Below are positions 1-7,061 of a DNA stretch of 7,148 nt, in pieces. The stretch comes from Verrucomicrobiia bacterium. Lineage in GTDB: Bacteria; Verrucomicrobiota; Verrucomicrobiia; CAIQCK01. The notes under the pieces are model-generated. The model saw only the letters and a program-made list of their open reading frames with translations. It had not been told where the DNA came from and ran no database searches. The DNA lies in contig JAOACV010000097.1 in the NCBI GenBank assembly GCA_026417675.1, positions 464 through 7,611 on the forward strand, in the 5' to 3' direction. The position numbers were made by a program, and so were the translations under genes. Each line of letters opens with the position of its first letter. The first letter of the stretch is position 1.

Positions 1-196
1 CCACAGGCGGCATCTCCACCGCCACGCCGTCGAGGCTGCTACGCGCTCGCGCCGCGTCCAAGAGCGCCAGCGCCGTCAGTGCCGCGATCAATCCCAGCGA
101 CACAGTTGCCGTCGCCGGCAACGCGACGGCGAGCGTGGCGGACGGCACGACCACCACGGCGACCCAAAGCAGCAGTTTGGAGCGAGGGACGATCAT
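1..196 (-). CDS. DUF58 domain protein, N-terminal fragment (cut by window edge)
   Basis: Translating the minus strand from the ATG at 196-194 gives 65 residues, open to the window edge, beginning [20 protein letters not shown]. Two hydrophobic stretches (about residues 8-27 and 31-47) form the N-terminal membrane hairpin typical of DUF58 proteins. A basic turn and the start of a soluble region ([11 protein letters not shown]) follow. The rest, including the von Willebrand factor A-like core, lies outside the window. DUF58 proteins are usually encoded directly after a MoxR ATPase and are thought to be its membrane-anchored partner; that order holds here, with an 81-base gap. The upstream A-rich stretch (GCAGAAAAA) is a weak ribosome binding site. 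An in-frame GTG at 253-251 has a purine run directly against it and would add an unconvincing extension, so ATG 196 is preferred. The family call rests on N-terminal resemblance plus position. Confidence 0.85.
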   Translation of the reverse strand, partial: MIVPRSKLLLWVAVVVVPSATLAVALPATATVSLGLIAALTALALLDAARARSSLDGVAVEMPPV

Positions 197-277
197 TTTT
201 TCTGCGTAGCCGCCGGCGTCAGGAGGCGGGAGTGGCGGACCCAACCGTCTCACCCTCTTTCGTCGGCGATCAAGGGT
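197..277 (-). other. Longest gap inside the operon, no clear signal
   Basis: These 81 bases separate the MoxR stop from the DUF58 start. They hold a short GC-rich patch (GCCGGCGGC) but no convincing hairpin followed by a T-run, and no good -10 box, so read-through from the MoxR gene is the simplest reading. Confidence 0.5.
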
Positions 278-1243
278 TCATCTCGGCACGGTGACTTGCT
301 GCAAAATTCGTTGGATGACCTCGGCGACGCTGAGGCCCTCGATCTCGAATTCGGGCCGCAAAATCAACCGATGCTCCAGCACCGGCGCGGTCATGGCCTT
401 GATGTCGTCGGGCGTGACGAAATCGCGTCCGTTGAGGGCGGCGTGGGCGCGGCTGGCGAGCACCAACGCCTGCGTCGCGCGCGGCCCCGCGCCGACCAGC
501 ACGCTGTCGCTGGACCGCGTGGTCCGCACAATGTCCACGGCGTAGCCGACCATTTCCGGCCGGACGAGGATGTGTTCGAGTTGCTGGCGCAAAGTCACGA
601 GCGCCTCGGCGGTGACCACGGGTTGGACCGCGCCGCGTGCGAGCATGGCTTCGGGCGATTCCTGGCCGAGCATCCGTTCGGCGAGCGAGGTTTCCTCCTC
701 GCGGGCCGGGTAGTTCATCGTGATTTTGAGCATGAAGCGGTCCTTCTGCGCTTCGGGCAGCGGGTAGGTGCCCTCGTATTCGATCGGGTTCTGCGTGGCG
801 AACACGGTGAAGTTCGGCGGCAGCGGGTGGGTCTGCCGGTCAATCGTCACCGTGCGCTCCTGCATCGCCTGCAGCAGCGCCGACTGCGTCTTGGCGGGCG
901 CGCGGTTGATTTCGTCGGCGAGCAGGAAGCTGGTGAAGACCGGGCCTTTGACAAGCACAAACTCGTTGCGCTGGAGGTTGAAGACGTTGGTGCCGGTGAT
1001 GTCGGCGGGCATCAGGTCGGGCGTGAACTGGATGCGCGCGAACTCGCATCCGAGCACGCGCGCCAGCGTGCGCACCAGCAGCGTCTTGGCGATGCCCGGA
1101 ACGCCCTCGACCAGCGCGTGATGGCCGGTGAGGATGACGATGAGGGCCTGATCCACAACCTCGCTTTGGCCGATGATGATCTTGGCGACCTCTTGGCGGG
1201 CGCGTGTCAGTGTTTCTGTCAGTTGATGGATGTCTGTATTCAT
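278..1243 (-). CDS. MoxR-family AAA+ ATPase
   Basis: The 321-residue product has the usual MoxR length and a complete AAA+ core. Walker A is GVPGIAKT (47-54), Walker B is FLLADEIN (106-113, with D110 and E111), sensor 1 lies in [19 protein letters not shown] (from 148), R169 of DRF is a likely arginine finger, and sensor 2 is GAGPRA (251-256). A C-terminal lid helix region follows. No catalytic residue is missing, so it should bind and hydrolyse ATP. MoxR ATPases are cytosolic, oligomeric, chaperone-like remodellers that usually work with DUF58 or von Willebrand factor A proteins; the DUF58 gene follows directly. The frame is open upstream to 1426. The ATG at 1264 overlaps the DUF4350 stop as ATGA but has no ribosome binding site. 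ATG 1243 follows AGGAAGGG with a 6-base spacer and gives the usual N-terminus, so it is chosen. Confidence 0.96.
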   Translation of the reverse strand: MNTDIHQLTETLTRARQEVAKIIIGQSEVVDQALIVILTGHHALVEGVPGIAKTLLVRTLARVLGCEFARIQFTPDLMPADITGTNVFNLQRNEFVLVKGPVFTSFLLADEINRAPAKTQSALLQAMQERTVTIDRQTHPLPPNFTVFATQNPIEYEGTYPLPEAQKDRFMLKITMNYPAREEETSLAERMLGQESPEAMLARGAVQPVVTAEALVTLRQQLEHILVRPEMVGYAVDIVRTTRSSDSVLVGAGPRATQALVLASRAHAALNGRDFVTPDDIKAMTAPVLEHRLILRPEFEIEGLSVAEVIQRILQQVTVPR

Positions 1244-1249
1244 GCTTGT

Positions 1250-1257
1250 CCCTTCCT
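1250..1257 (-). promoter_or_regulatory. Ribosome binding site deciding the MoxR start
   Basis: AGGAAGGG on the minus strand, 6 bases before the ATG at 1243, is among the strongest Shine-Dalgarno sequences in the operon. It lies downstream of the alternative ATG at 1264, so it can serve only the 1243 start. Confidence 0.75.
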
Positions 1258-1260
1258 GCG

Positions 1261-2520
1261 TCATTGCCGTTCGGCCAAAACGCGACTGATGTCCCGATAC
1301 ATCTGCACCGGCTGGCGTTTGGCCGGCGGGCGCGAACGCTCGGCGTCCACCAGCGACTGGGCGCGCGCCAGACGCGCGGCGAGCTCTTGGCGGTGGGCGA
1401 AAGATTTCTTCCACTCCTCGAAGCACACCAATGCCAGATCGCGTGGCGGGATCGTCCGGCGCAACAGATTCACCAGGCCGGCGGCGGCGTCTTTGCCGGC
1501 CGTCGGCTCGAGGCGCAACGCGCCGGCCTCCTCGTCGTGGGGCGGCACGAAGCTGGCGGCGTTCTTCCAGACGAACAGCGCCGCCAGCACGAGCAAGCCG
1601 GCGAACAGTCCGTGCAGGCGATACTGGCGCGCAAGCGTCATGATGCCGGGCGACTCGCTCACGCCGAGGTGCGTTTCATCAAAAACCAGCGTTGTATTCG
1701 GGCCGACCAGCCATGCGAGCAGCGCCGGCTCGCGGTTGTCGCGGAGGCCCTCGTTGCTCAGCAGGTAGGAGTCTGCCACGAAGACGATCGTCCCGCGGCC
1801 AAGCGGGCGCTCAACGAGCACGGGTCTTCTGCCGCGGCTGTAGATGGTCCGCCACGACGGGTCGATGTTGGTGAAGTAGATTGCTGTGTGCCACGTGATC
1901 GTCTTCGGCAGCGTGGCAGTGTCGGCGCGGCGACTCACCGGGATGGATTTGAACGTGCCGTCCTGGTTTCGCGGCAGGTCGGCGTGATCCCAGTCGAAGC
2001 CCCATCGTTCGCGCAGGGACACGATAGTTGTTTCCTCTCCCTCATCATGACGCGGAGCAGGCCTTGCCGTGCGGCGCTTGGCATCTTTTGGGCCGTCCTT
2101 TTTCTTGCGATCCTTCTTCTCTTCCATCTGTCGTTCCCTGGCGCGCTCGACCCAGGATTTTCTTGGCGCTGTCTGCTCTGGGCAGAATGTGAACACCAGA
2201 CGCGCGCCGTTTTTTACGAGGGACTCCAGGCTCTCGACAACCCACTTGGGCGCGACCTTCATTTCGTTGATGTTTTCGCCCAACCAGAAAAACGTCAGCG
2301 GCGGGGACGCCTTCAGCCGGTCAAGGGATTGAAAGTTCCGCTGGGCCGACAGACCGTGGAGGCTGGCCAAGCTGTCGTAGAACGCCCGCGCGCCCAGCGG
2401 ATCGGCGCGCAACGTCGAGTAGGGCGGATAGACGTCGCCGGCGGCGAACCGCAGCAGGAACAACTGCGTCAGCCCCGCGACGAGGACCATGGCGACGAGG
2501 ATCAGCAGCGCCTTACGCAC
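1261..2520 (-). CDS. DUF4350 domain membrane protein
   Basis: The 419-residue product starts with a membrane segment (about 3-24) and then [20 protein letters not shown], the signature opening of DUF4350. Other family-like stretches are [12 protein letters not shown] (101-112), [19 protein letters not shown] (241-259) and the DETHLG region (281-286). A second membrane segment lies at about 302-318, followed by a C-terminal cytosolic tail of about 100 residues. The part between the membrane segments is probably outside the cytoplasm. The biochemical role of DUF4350 is unknown; such genes commonly sit next to MoxR and DUF4129 genes, as here. The start is GTG, inside the end of the DUF4129 gene (8-base overlap, GTGCGTAA), with AAAGGA 9 bases upstream, which suggests translational coupling. 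Residues 122-162 are an unusually charged, lysine- and glutamate-rich stretch that looks disordered. Confidence 0.9.
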   Translation of the reverse strand: MRKALLILVAMVLVAGLTQLFLLRFAAGDVYPPYSTLRADPLGARAFYDSLASLHGLSAQRNFQSLDRLKASPPLTFFWLGENINEMKVAPKWVVESLESLVKNGARLVFTFCPEQTAPRKSWVERARERQMEEKKDRKKKDGPKDAKRRTARPAPRHDEGEETTIVSLRERWGFDWDHADLPRNQDGTFKSIPVSRRADTATLPKTITWHTAIYFTNIDPSWRTIYSRGRRPVLVERPLGRGTIVFVADSYLLSNEGLRDNREPALLAWLVGPNTTLVFDETHLGVSESPGIMTLARQYRLHGLFAGLLVLAALFVWKNAASFVPPHDEEAGALRLEPTAGKDAAAGLVNLLRRTIPPRDLALVCFEEWKKSFAHRQELAARLARAQSLVDAERSRPPAKRQPVQMYRDISRVLAERQ

Positions 2521-4192
2521 GGGACCGAATCCTTTCGATGTTGGCGGTGAACCGGCTCATCGTCTCCTGGTCTACCGGATGCGCGCCATACCAGATGCGG
2601 TCGAACACCGCGACGTTCTGTGTGAACGCGCTGACCGTTTCCGGCCGCGCGTGCGCCCGGCGGCACAGCTCGCGCACGTAGTCGTGGTTGGACTTGAACC
2701 GAGCGAGCACAAGCATCTCCTGTTGCGCGAGCGCGGCAAGGCTGCCGAGATAGAGCGCCCGCAACGCGCGGCGCAGTTCGCCGCGCTCCATCAGTTCGCG
2801 CGCGCGCTGGAGCCATTCGTCGGCGGGCAGTTGGTCAGCCGTCACGTTCTCGTCGGCGACATCCGGGACGGGTGTGATTGCCTCGGCGGACACCGTTTGG
2901 GCGCGCCGGTGACGGCGCCACGCCCGCCGCAGCATCAACGCCAGCGCCGCAACCACAGCGCTCGCGAGCAGGACCAGCAGCCATCGCGCTGTCTCCGTCC
3001 AGTGCAAGCCGAGGAGGCCGCCTTCGCGTTCGCGTGGCTGCCGCCGCAGCAAATACTCCTGGACCCATTCCCATGCGTCGCGAATCCACTGCGCCACGCC
3101 TCGGACGCCCCGACGCAGGACGCCCAGAAAGTCGTCGAGCAACGACGCCAGCAGGCCCTTTTCCTCCTCGACATGCTCGCGCGGCATCCGCCACGCATAT
3201 TCCGGCCGGCTGAGGACTTTCTGGATCGCACCGTCGAGCGCCGCGGGTGAAACCACCGGGGCGCTGCAGGGAGGCGGGCTTGGTCGGGCGGATGCCGAGC
3301 TTGTTCGCATGGGCGAAGGCGCGCGGGATGTCTGTGCTCCCAGGGCGTCGGGCACCCAAGACAACAGCGCGATGGCCACCGTGCCCGCCGCCAGCAACGC
3401 GCGGAGTTGGGCCTTCAGATCGGCGCCGGACCGGACCGACTCGCCGTAGAAGCAACGCAGGACGTAGCAGGCTTTCATCAGCGGATTGACGGCAAGATAA
3501 GTCAGTCCGAACAACACCGCGACGAACGTCGTGTTGAGCATGTGCGTGCCGCTGAGGGTAAAGACGGTCTCGACGCCCAGGAGGATGCGCATCAGTTCCG
3601 GCACGAGCAGCACGGCGCTGGCGAGGTTCAGCATCACCAGGAAACCGAAGAGCCAGACAATCAGGATCAGCAAATAATTCTGCCGGGGCCAGAGCCGCGC
3701 TTGCTGCATCGCTTGGCGCAGGACGGGGCGCGTCTCGTCGCTCGTGCCGTCGCCAAGCACCGCGACGTTGTGGTAGAACGCGCTGCCCCAGCCGAACGGC
3801 AGCATCATCAGCAGCGCCAACGGCAGCAGGAACGGCGCGGACGATTGCAGGATGACTTGCGTCACCGCTAGTCGCGCGAGGCGGCCGCGGGTCCAGCGGG
3901 GCGGCTCGGCGCCGGCGACGCGGGCCTTCAGTTCGCCGGCAAAGACGGCCTGCCAGCATTTCATCCAGAAGAACAGCAGCGCCAGCCCCAAAGCCTCCTC
4001 CGCGCAACGGCGGCCGGCGAAGGCGTTGCGGCTCATGTCGGCCCAGAAATAAAGCAGCCCCAGCACGAACGGCACCGCGCCGACGTAGTAGCCGGCCAGC
4101 ACGCCCATCGGCGCGCGGCGCAAGAGATGCACCGCCTGCTCGATCAGTTCGAGCGCGGGCATTCCCTCGCGGCGTTGGCGCGAACGGTTCAT
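2513..4192 (-). CDS. Multi-pass membrane protein with C-terminal DUF4129 domain
   Basis: The 559-residue product has about six hydrophobic segments in its first half (near 28-50, 64-83, 112-135, 173-199, 219-240 and 263-283). A proline/serine/alanine-rich linker follows (about 287-315), then an amphipathic, charged region (320-395), a further membrane segment (403-422) and a C-terminal DUF4129 domain (about 458-545). DUF4129 hallmarks are the helical GELRRALRALYLGSLAAL, the SNHDYVREL motif and FDRIWYGAHPV. In other bacteria DUF4129 occurs fused to or beside transglutaminase-like membrane proteins and beside MoxR/DUF58 genes; no transglutaminase is visible here. Function is unknown, with an envelope role plausible. 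The start is uncertain: ATG 4192 is preceded by a pyrimidine-rich stretch with no Shine-Dalgarno, and ATG 4162 has GAGGGA directly against it, too close to work well. Both keep the whole domain structure. Confidence 0.9.
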   Translation of the reverse strand: MNRSRQRREGMPALELIEQAVHLLRRAPMGVLAGYYVGAVPFVLGLLYFWADMSRNAFAGRRCAEEALGLALLFFWMKCWQAVFAGELKARVAGAEPPRWTRGRLARLAVTQVILQSSAPFLLPLALLMMLPFGWGSAFYHNVAVLGDGTSDETRPVLRQAMQQARLWPRQNYLLILIVWLFGFLVMLNLASAVLLVPELMRILLGVETVFTLSGTHMLNTTFVAVLFGLTYLAVNPLMKACYVLRCFYGESVRSGADLKAQLRALLAAGTVAIALLSWVPDALGAQTSRAPSPMRTSSASARPSPPPCSAPVVSPAALDGAIQKVLSRPEYAWRMPREHVEEEKGLLASLLDDFLGVLRRGVRGVAQWIRDAWEWVQEYLLRRQPREREGGLLGLHWTETARWLLVLLASAVVAALALMLRRAWRRHRRAQTVSAEAITPVPDVADENVTADQLPADEWLQRARELMERGELRRALRALYLGSLAALAQQEMLVLARFKSNHDYVRELCRRAHARPETVSAFTQNVAVFDRIWYGAHPVDQETMSRFTANIERIRSRA

Positions 4193-4222
4193 GGGAGAAT
4201 GGGAGGGATGGGCGTCACGGCG

Positions 4223-4549
4223 TCATTTCTCCGCGTCATCGCTGGCCCGCCACATCGTGCCTTCATGGAAATCGCTGGGCAACAGCAACAAGATGCGACC
4301 GGCGAAGTAGAAGAAAACCCAAACCAACAGCAGACCCGCCGCGCCGGCGGCCAGGCGCGCGAGCGCGCTCCAACGCGAGGGGCGAACGGTTGCCGCCACA
4401 GCCTGTTTTTTCAGGCACGACGCGCACAACACGCGGTCGGCGTGTTCGGTGACGCACTCGCGGCAGAAATACCGCTCGCAGCCGGGGCACCGCGCGACGG
4501 CCTCGCGGCGGGCGTGGTTGAAACAGCGTTGGTGAGCGAGAGCGGTCAT
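4223..4549 (-). CDS. Small B-box-like zinc-finger protein with one membrane segment
   Basis: The 108-residue product has a cysteine/histidine-rich head: C9, H12, C21, C24, C29, C32, H36, C42 and C45. The spacing (C-x2-H-x8-C-x2-C-x4-C-x2-C-x3-H-x5-C-x2-C) resembles a B-box-type zinc finger that could hold two metal ions. A basic linker (49-65) leads into one hydrophobic segment (about 66-90) and a short polar tail. With positive charge before the membrane segment, the zinc head is predicted to be cytosolic. No enzyme motif is present, and a single membrane span argues against a rhomboid protease. The gene starts 6 bases after the stop of the gene before it and has no recognisable Shine-Dalgarno, so it probably depends on translational coupling. 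The same cysteine module occurs in the gene at 5546-6124. Its role is unknown; protein or nucleic-acid binding is a guess. Confidence 0.85.
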   Translation of the reverse strand: MTALAHQRCFNHARREAVARCPGCERYFCRECVTEHADRVLCASCLKKQAVAATVRPSRWSALARLAAGAAGLLLVWVFFYFAGRILLLLPSDFHEGTMWRASDDAEK

Positions 4550-4555
4550 GGTGCG

Positions 4556-5536
4556 CTACGGTTGATCGCTTGGAGGTGCCGGCGGCGGTGCGGCGGGAGG
4601 AAAGCGGGATTTCTTCCGCAGCACCAGACCCGCGAGGCCGCAAGCAACGATGAAGGAGGTTGAGACGGCCGTCATCGCCAGCATAAACGGATCGCTTTGC
4701 CATGCAATGTTTTGACCGGGCTGCAATCGCCCTGCGCTGATCAGGAAGACGGTGTAGCCGATTCCGGTGACCAGGAAGAATCCGTCGCTGACCAATACGA
4801 GGATCGGAATGCGCTTCAAGGATGACGGGAGGTCGCTGTGTTGCTGCTGAACGAGGGCGGCGATGGCAAACCCGACGCTGGCGAAGAAATGCGCCAGGCC
4901 CAGAGCATCCATCCATCCTTGGTCGTTGAAATAGGCTACCGCGGTCAATGGAAGGTCAGCCAGGCAAAGCCAGAACAGAATCAGATGTGCCCGGCCATGA
5001 CAATGCCGCAGCGGACGCTGGACGGTCGCAGTGGCCGCCGCGGGCGCGGGAGCCTGCGGCGCGATCCGGCCGCTGGTGATCAGCTCGGACGTTGCCGGAC
5101 CGCCTTGCGCCGCTTCGATCAACGGACGCAGTCGCGTCAGGACTTTTTGCGCGCGCCGCAGCCGCCGCAGCGGTTTCAGGCGAACAGTCTGGACGGCGGT
5201 GCGGAGTTCGCAGACGCAGCTTGGGCCTTTGAGGAGGTTGAAGACGCCGAGCAGCGCCGCCAAGGCAATCCAAACGCCGAGGCCTTGCCAAACCTCAACT
5301 AGCGGGATGGCGCCGGCCAAAAGCAGGATAAACAAGCCGAGGACGATGTTCAGGATCATCGCCCCGTGCGTCTTGGCCACGCTGATTTGTTGAATGTCGC
5401 GGAAGAAGAAACGGCGATACTCCTCCGAGAACCAATGATGGCTCAAGAGGAGCAAATGGTCGTCCGCCAGCCACAGACTGTGAATGCCGCCGCGCGTGCC
5501 CGCCAGCCGCTTGTAGTTGCGGGGATGGGTCGTCAT
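4556..5536 (-). CDS. Six-pass membrane protein of unknown function, PH-like N-terminus
   Basis: I do not recognise a named family. From ATG 5536 the product has 326 residues. Residues 1-56 are soluble and beta-like: HSLWLADDHLLLLSHHWFSE, then YRRFFFRDIQQISVAKTHG, recalling the N-terminal strands of bacterial PH-like membrane proteins. Two hydrophobic segments follow (about 59-78 and 86-102), then a basic region (112-140), an alanine/proline-rich linker (155-175), four more hydrophobic segments (about 182-202, 209-229, 242-268 and 284-306) and a proline-rich tail. No catalytic motif is evident. ATG 5542 lies 6 bases upstream in frame, but the GAGG at 5547-5544 is only 1 base from it and 7 bases from ATG 5536, so the shorter start is preferred. 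It sits between the two zinc-finger genes, with gaps of 9 and 6 bases, and is surely in the same operon. Confidence 0.85.
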   Translation of the reverse strand: MTTHPRNYKRLAGTRGGIHSLWLADDHLLLLSHHWFSEEYRRFFFRDIQQISVAKTHGAMILNIVLGLFILLLAGAIPLVEVWQGLGVWIALAALLGVFNLLKGPSCVCELRTAVQTVRLKPLRRLRRAQKVLTRLRPLIEAAQGGPATSELITSGRIAPQAPAPAAATATVQRPLRHCHGRAHLILFWLCLADLPLTAVAYFNDQGWMDALGLAHFFASVGFAIAALVQQQHSDLPSSLKRIPILVLVSDGFFLVTGIGYTVFLISAGRLQPGQNIAWQSDPFMLAMTAVSTSFIVACGLAGLVLRKKSRFPPAAPPPAPPSDQP

Positions 5537-5545
5537 GACCATGCC

Positions 5546-6124
5546 TCAGTGCAGCGAGCGGGCCACGATGGCCGCCCAAACCACCAGTTGCGCGACGCTC
5601 AGCAGGATGGCGAGCACGAAGCGTGGCTTCTGCGCGCGGCGCACGAGGCTGCCCGGCGCGTTCCAATAGCGCACCGCGACGTAGATCGCCATCGGCGCGG
5701 TGATGAAGGTTGCGAACAAGCAAAGAAACACCGGCAGGTCCGCCAGCGCCAGCGCGACGCCGTCGTAGAGCGTGCGGTGGTTGTCCAGCGTCGGCCGTTC
5801 TTCCTTCTTCGCGCCGCGTTCGATGCAGCCGGGACAAAGATGACGGCCGTTGAAGTCCACATCGCACAACGCGCACAGGAACCGGCCGCAGAGTTCGCAC
5901 GCGGTCGCGGCTTTCTTGCGCGGATGGTAAAAACAGCTCGCCTCCTCCTCGGTCGCCAGCGGCTCGCCCGCGCTGGGGGCGGCCTGCGGGCGGAACAACG
6001 CCGGGAAAACCGCCGTCAACGTCATCACGCCGCACGCCGGGCAGACCACGGGGGCGGTGGTGTTCACCGCCGTTGGCGGCAGGCTGGCGCGGCAGCGCAG
6101 ACAGGCGATGGCGGCGTGGTTCAT
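5546..6124 (-). CDS. Zinc-finger membrane protein, two cysteine clusters and C-terminal membrane region
   Basis: The 192-residue product begins with a CxxC pair at C8/C11 and another at C28/C31, forming a zinc ribbon-like unit. A second cluster follows at C64, H67, C76, C79, C84, C87, H95, C97 and C100. Its first six ligands have exactly the spacing of the small zinc protein at 4223-4549, which suggests shared ancestry of the module. Residues 101-118 are charged, and two or three hydrophobic stretches span about 122-152 and 168-188, so the zinc domains are probably cytosolic and held at the membrane. No catalytic residues are seen. ATG 6124 lies 5 bases after the stop of the RDD gene, with AGGG 9 bases upstream. 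The function is unknown; a scaffold or interaction role is inferred only from architecture. Confidence 0.88.
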   Translation of the reverse strand: MNHAAIACLRCRASLPPTAVNTTAPVVCPACGVMTLTAVFPALFRPQAAPSAGEPLATEEEASCFYHPRKKAATACELCGRFLCALCDVDFNGRHLCPGCIERGAKKEERPTLDNHRTLYDGVALALADLPVFLCLFATFITAPMAIYVAVRYWNAPGSLVRRAQKPRFVLAILLSVAQLVVWAAIVARSLH

Positions 6125-6129
6125 CTGTG

Positions 6130-6885
6130 TCAGCCCTGTTTGCGAATGACCCGCGTGTCACAGATGTGATCGTGCAGCGCGCGTTTCTCGCCGTCGAAAG
6201 CGGCCATGATGTAGCCGATATACAGAATCATCGCGCTCAGCAAGTCGGCAAAGGCCCGGCCGCACGCCCGCGCATAGGTCAGCGGCAGCCCGTCGGCGCG
6301 GACCACGCGCAACCCGCACGCCATCTTGCCGGGCGTCGCGCCGTAACGGCCCACGAACCAGATGTTGTAGGGGATGCCGATGAGATAGTGCGCAAAACAC
6401 ACGCCCATGTAGCCCGTCACCAGCAAGCTCAGGATCGCGTCCTTCTGATCGCCCGTGGTCATCGCCCAGATGACGAAGCCGGCCAGCGCGCCCAGCATCC
6501 CGCCCGTCAGCCCGACGATGATGCCATCCATCAACTTGGCCAAGGCGCGAATCCAGAACCCCGCGTAGTGCATCATCGCCACGGGCGTGCCGCCTTCGCC
6601 CAACCGCTGGAAAAAGTGCGGCTTGCACGCCGCGCAGACCCACAGGTTCATGAAGCGGATCATGTCGTCGGTCGCGCCCGGCCTGCCGCATTCGGCGCAC
6701 ACCGCCCCGTTAACCGCTCCAGCCTTGGGTGACCACCCGCAGGCGCGGAATGCCTGCCAATCCGGCATCCCTTCGCGCCAGACCAATGTGTCGGGCTGGA
6801 TCGTTCCGGCCGCCACCAGTCGGTCGAAGTCGCCGTCGGCGACCGGGCCAATTTGCTTGCCCGCTTCCGCGTAATACCAGCTCAT
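6130..6885 (-). CDS. GYF_2 - zinc ribbon - RDD family membrane protein
   Basis: The 251-residue product has three parts. Residues 1-50 are a GYF_2 (DUF4339) domain: SWYYAEAGKQIGPV, then LVAAGTIQPDTLVWREGMPDW. Residues 63-87 hold two cysteine pairs (CAEC 63-66 and CAAC 84-87), probably a zinc ribbon. Residues about 105-248 are an RDD domain, with WIRALAKLMDGIIVG opening the first membrane helix and ATPGKMACGLRVVRADG plus RALHDHICDTRVI closing it; three or four membrane segments are expected. GYF_2 domains are thought to bind peptides and RDD domains are membrane modules of largely unknown role, with transport proposed for some. The frame is open upstream to a TTG at 7122, but ATG 6885 has GAGGAG 8 bases upstream and begins exactly at the domain, so it is chosen. 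It is the first gene of the operon. Confidence 0.93.
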   Translation of the reverse strand: MSWYYAEAGKQIGPVADGDFDRLVAAGTIQPDTLVWREGMPDWQAFRACGWSPKAGAVNGAVCAECGRPGATDDMIRFMNLWVCAACKPHFFQRLGEGGTPVAMMHYAGFWIRALAKLMDGIIVGLTGGMLGALAGFVIWAMTTGDQKDAILSLLVTGYMGVCFAHYLIGIPYNIWFVGRYGATPGKMACGLRVVRADGLPLTYARACGRAFADLLSAMILYIGYIMAAFDGEKRALHDHICDTRVIRKQG

Positions 6886-6893
6886 GCTCGTGG

Positions 6894-6899
6894 CTCCTC
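6894..6899 (-). promoter_or_regulatory. Ribosome binding site of the first operon gene
   Basis: GAGGAG lies 8 bases before ATG 6885. It fixes the start of the GYF_2/RDD gene against the longer open frame. Its first four bases lie inside one arm of the leader inverted repeat. Confidence 0.75.
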
Positions 6900-6938
6900 T
6901 GCGCCAACAGTCATCCGCCGGGCCTCGGCGCGCAGAGG
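6896..6938 (-). promoter_or_regulatory. Leader inverted repeat that could hide the ribosome binding site
   Basis: CCTCTGCGC (6938-6930 on the minus strand) and GCGCAGAGG (6904-6896) are perfect 9-base complements separated by 25 bases. In the leader RNA they could form a stem whose 3' arm contains most of the GAGGAG ribosome binding site. A second small repeat, CGCCG/CGGCG with a 5-base loop (6916-6930), lies inside and shares one base with the outer arm. If transcription starts near 6943, the stem would be at the very 5' end of the message. The pairing is seen directly; a regulatory role is inferred. Confidence 0.45.
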
Positions 6939-6949
6939 TCCGGCTCCTT

Positions 6950-6981
6950 ATTATAGAAGGCGAGGAAACGGCACCAGCCAA
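6950..6981 (-). promoter_or_regulatory. Probable housekeeping promoter of the operon
   Basis: The minus strand has a perfect TATAAT at 6955-6950, striking in such GC-rich DNA. The nearest -35-like hexamer is TTGGCT at 6981-6976, with a 20-base spacer that is longer than the usual 16-18, so the -35 call is weak. A start near 6943 would give a leader of about 58 bases before ATG 6885. No other comparable promoter was noticed in the short gaps of the operon, so this could drive all eight genes. Confidence 0.5.
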
Positions 6982-7061
6982 TTCGCGCGACCGGCTCTTC
7001 GTCTTCGGCCCTCGCGTTTCTTCTGTCACGTCGTTGCCGGTTTGGGGTAAGGGGTGCAAGG

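Noticed and set aside
270..281. Three-codon ATGAACCCTTGA overlapping the MoxR stop
   Set aside because: It is too short to be meaningful and has no ribosome binding site; it is probably chance.
1244..1426. A longer N-terminus for the MoxR protein
   Set aside because: The extension lies inside the DUF4350 gene and is low-complexity, and the strong ribosome binding site at 1250-1257 fits only ATG 1243.
296..1768. A 490-residue plus-strand open frame opposite the MoxR gene
   Set aside because: It is antisense to a clear AAA+ ATPase and part of DUF4350, is rich in R, A, G, H and D without domain motifs, and arises because G/C-ended codons leave few stops on the opposite strand.
1204..2550. A 448-residue plus-strand open frame opposite the DUF4350 gene
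   Set aside because: It is antisense to a recognisable DUF4350 protein, has no recognisable domain, and its composition is that of a GC-rich shadow frame.
2835..4007. A 390-residue minus-strand open frame inside the DUF4129 gene
   Set aside because: It is an out-of-frame shadow; its product is arginine/proline/alanine-rich, whereas the DUF4129 frame shows membrane segments and family motifs.
4223..4549. Rhomboid protease identity for the small zinc protein
   Set aside because: There is a single membrane segment and no GxSG serine motif or membrane histidine; only the cysteine-rich head is supported.
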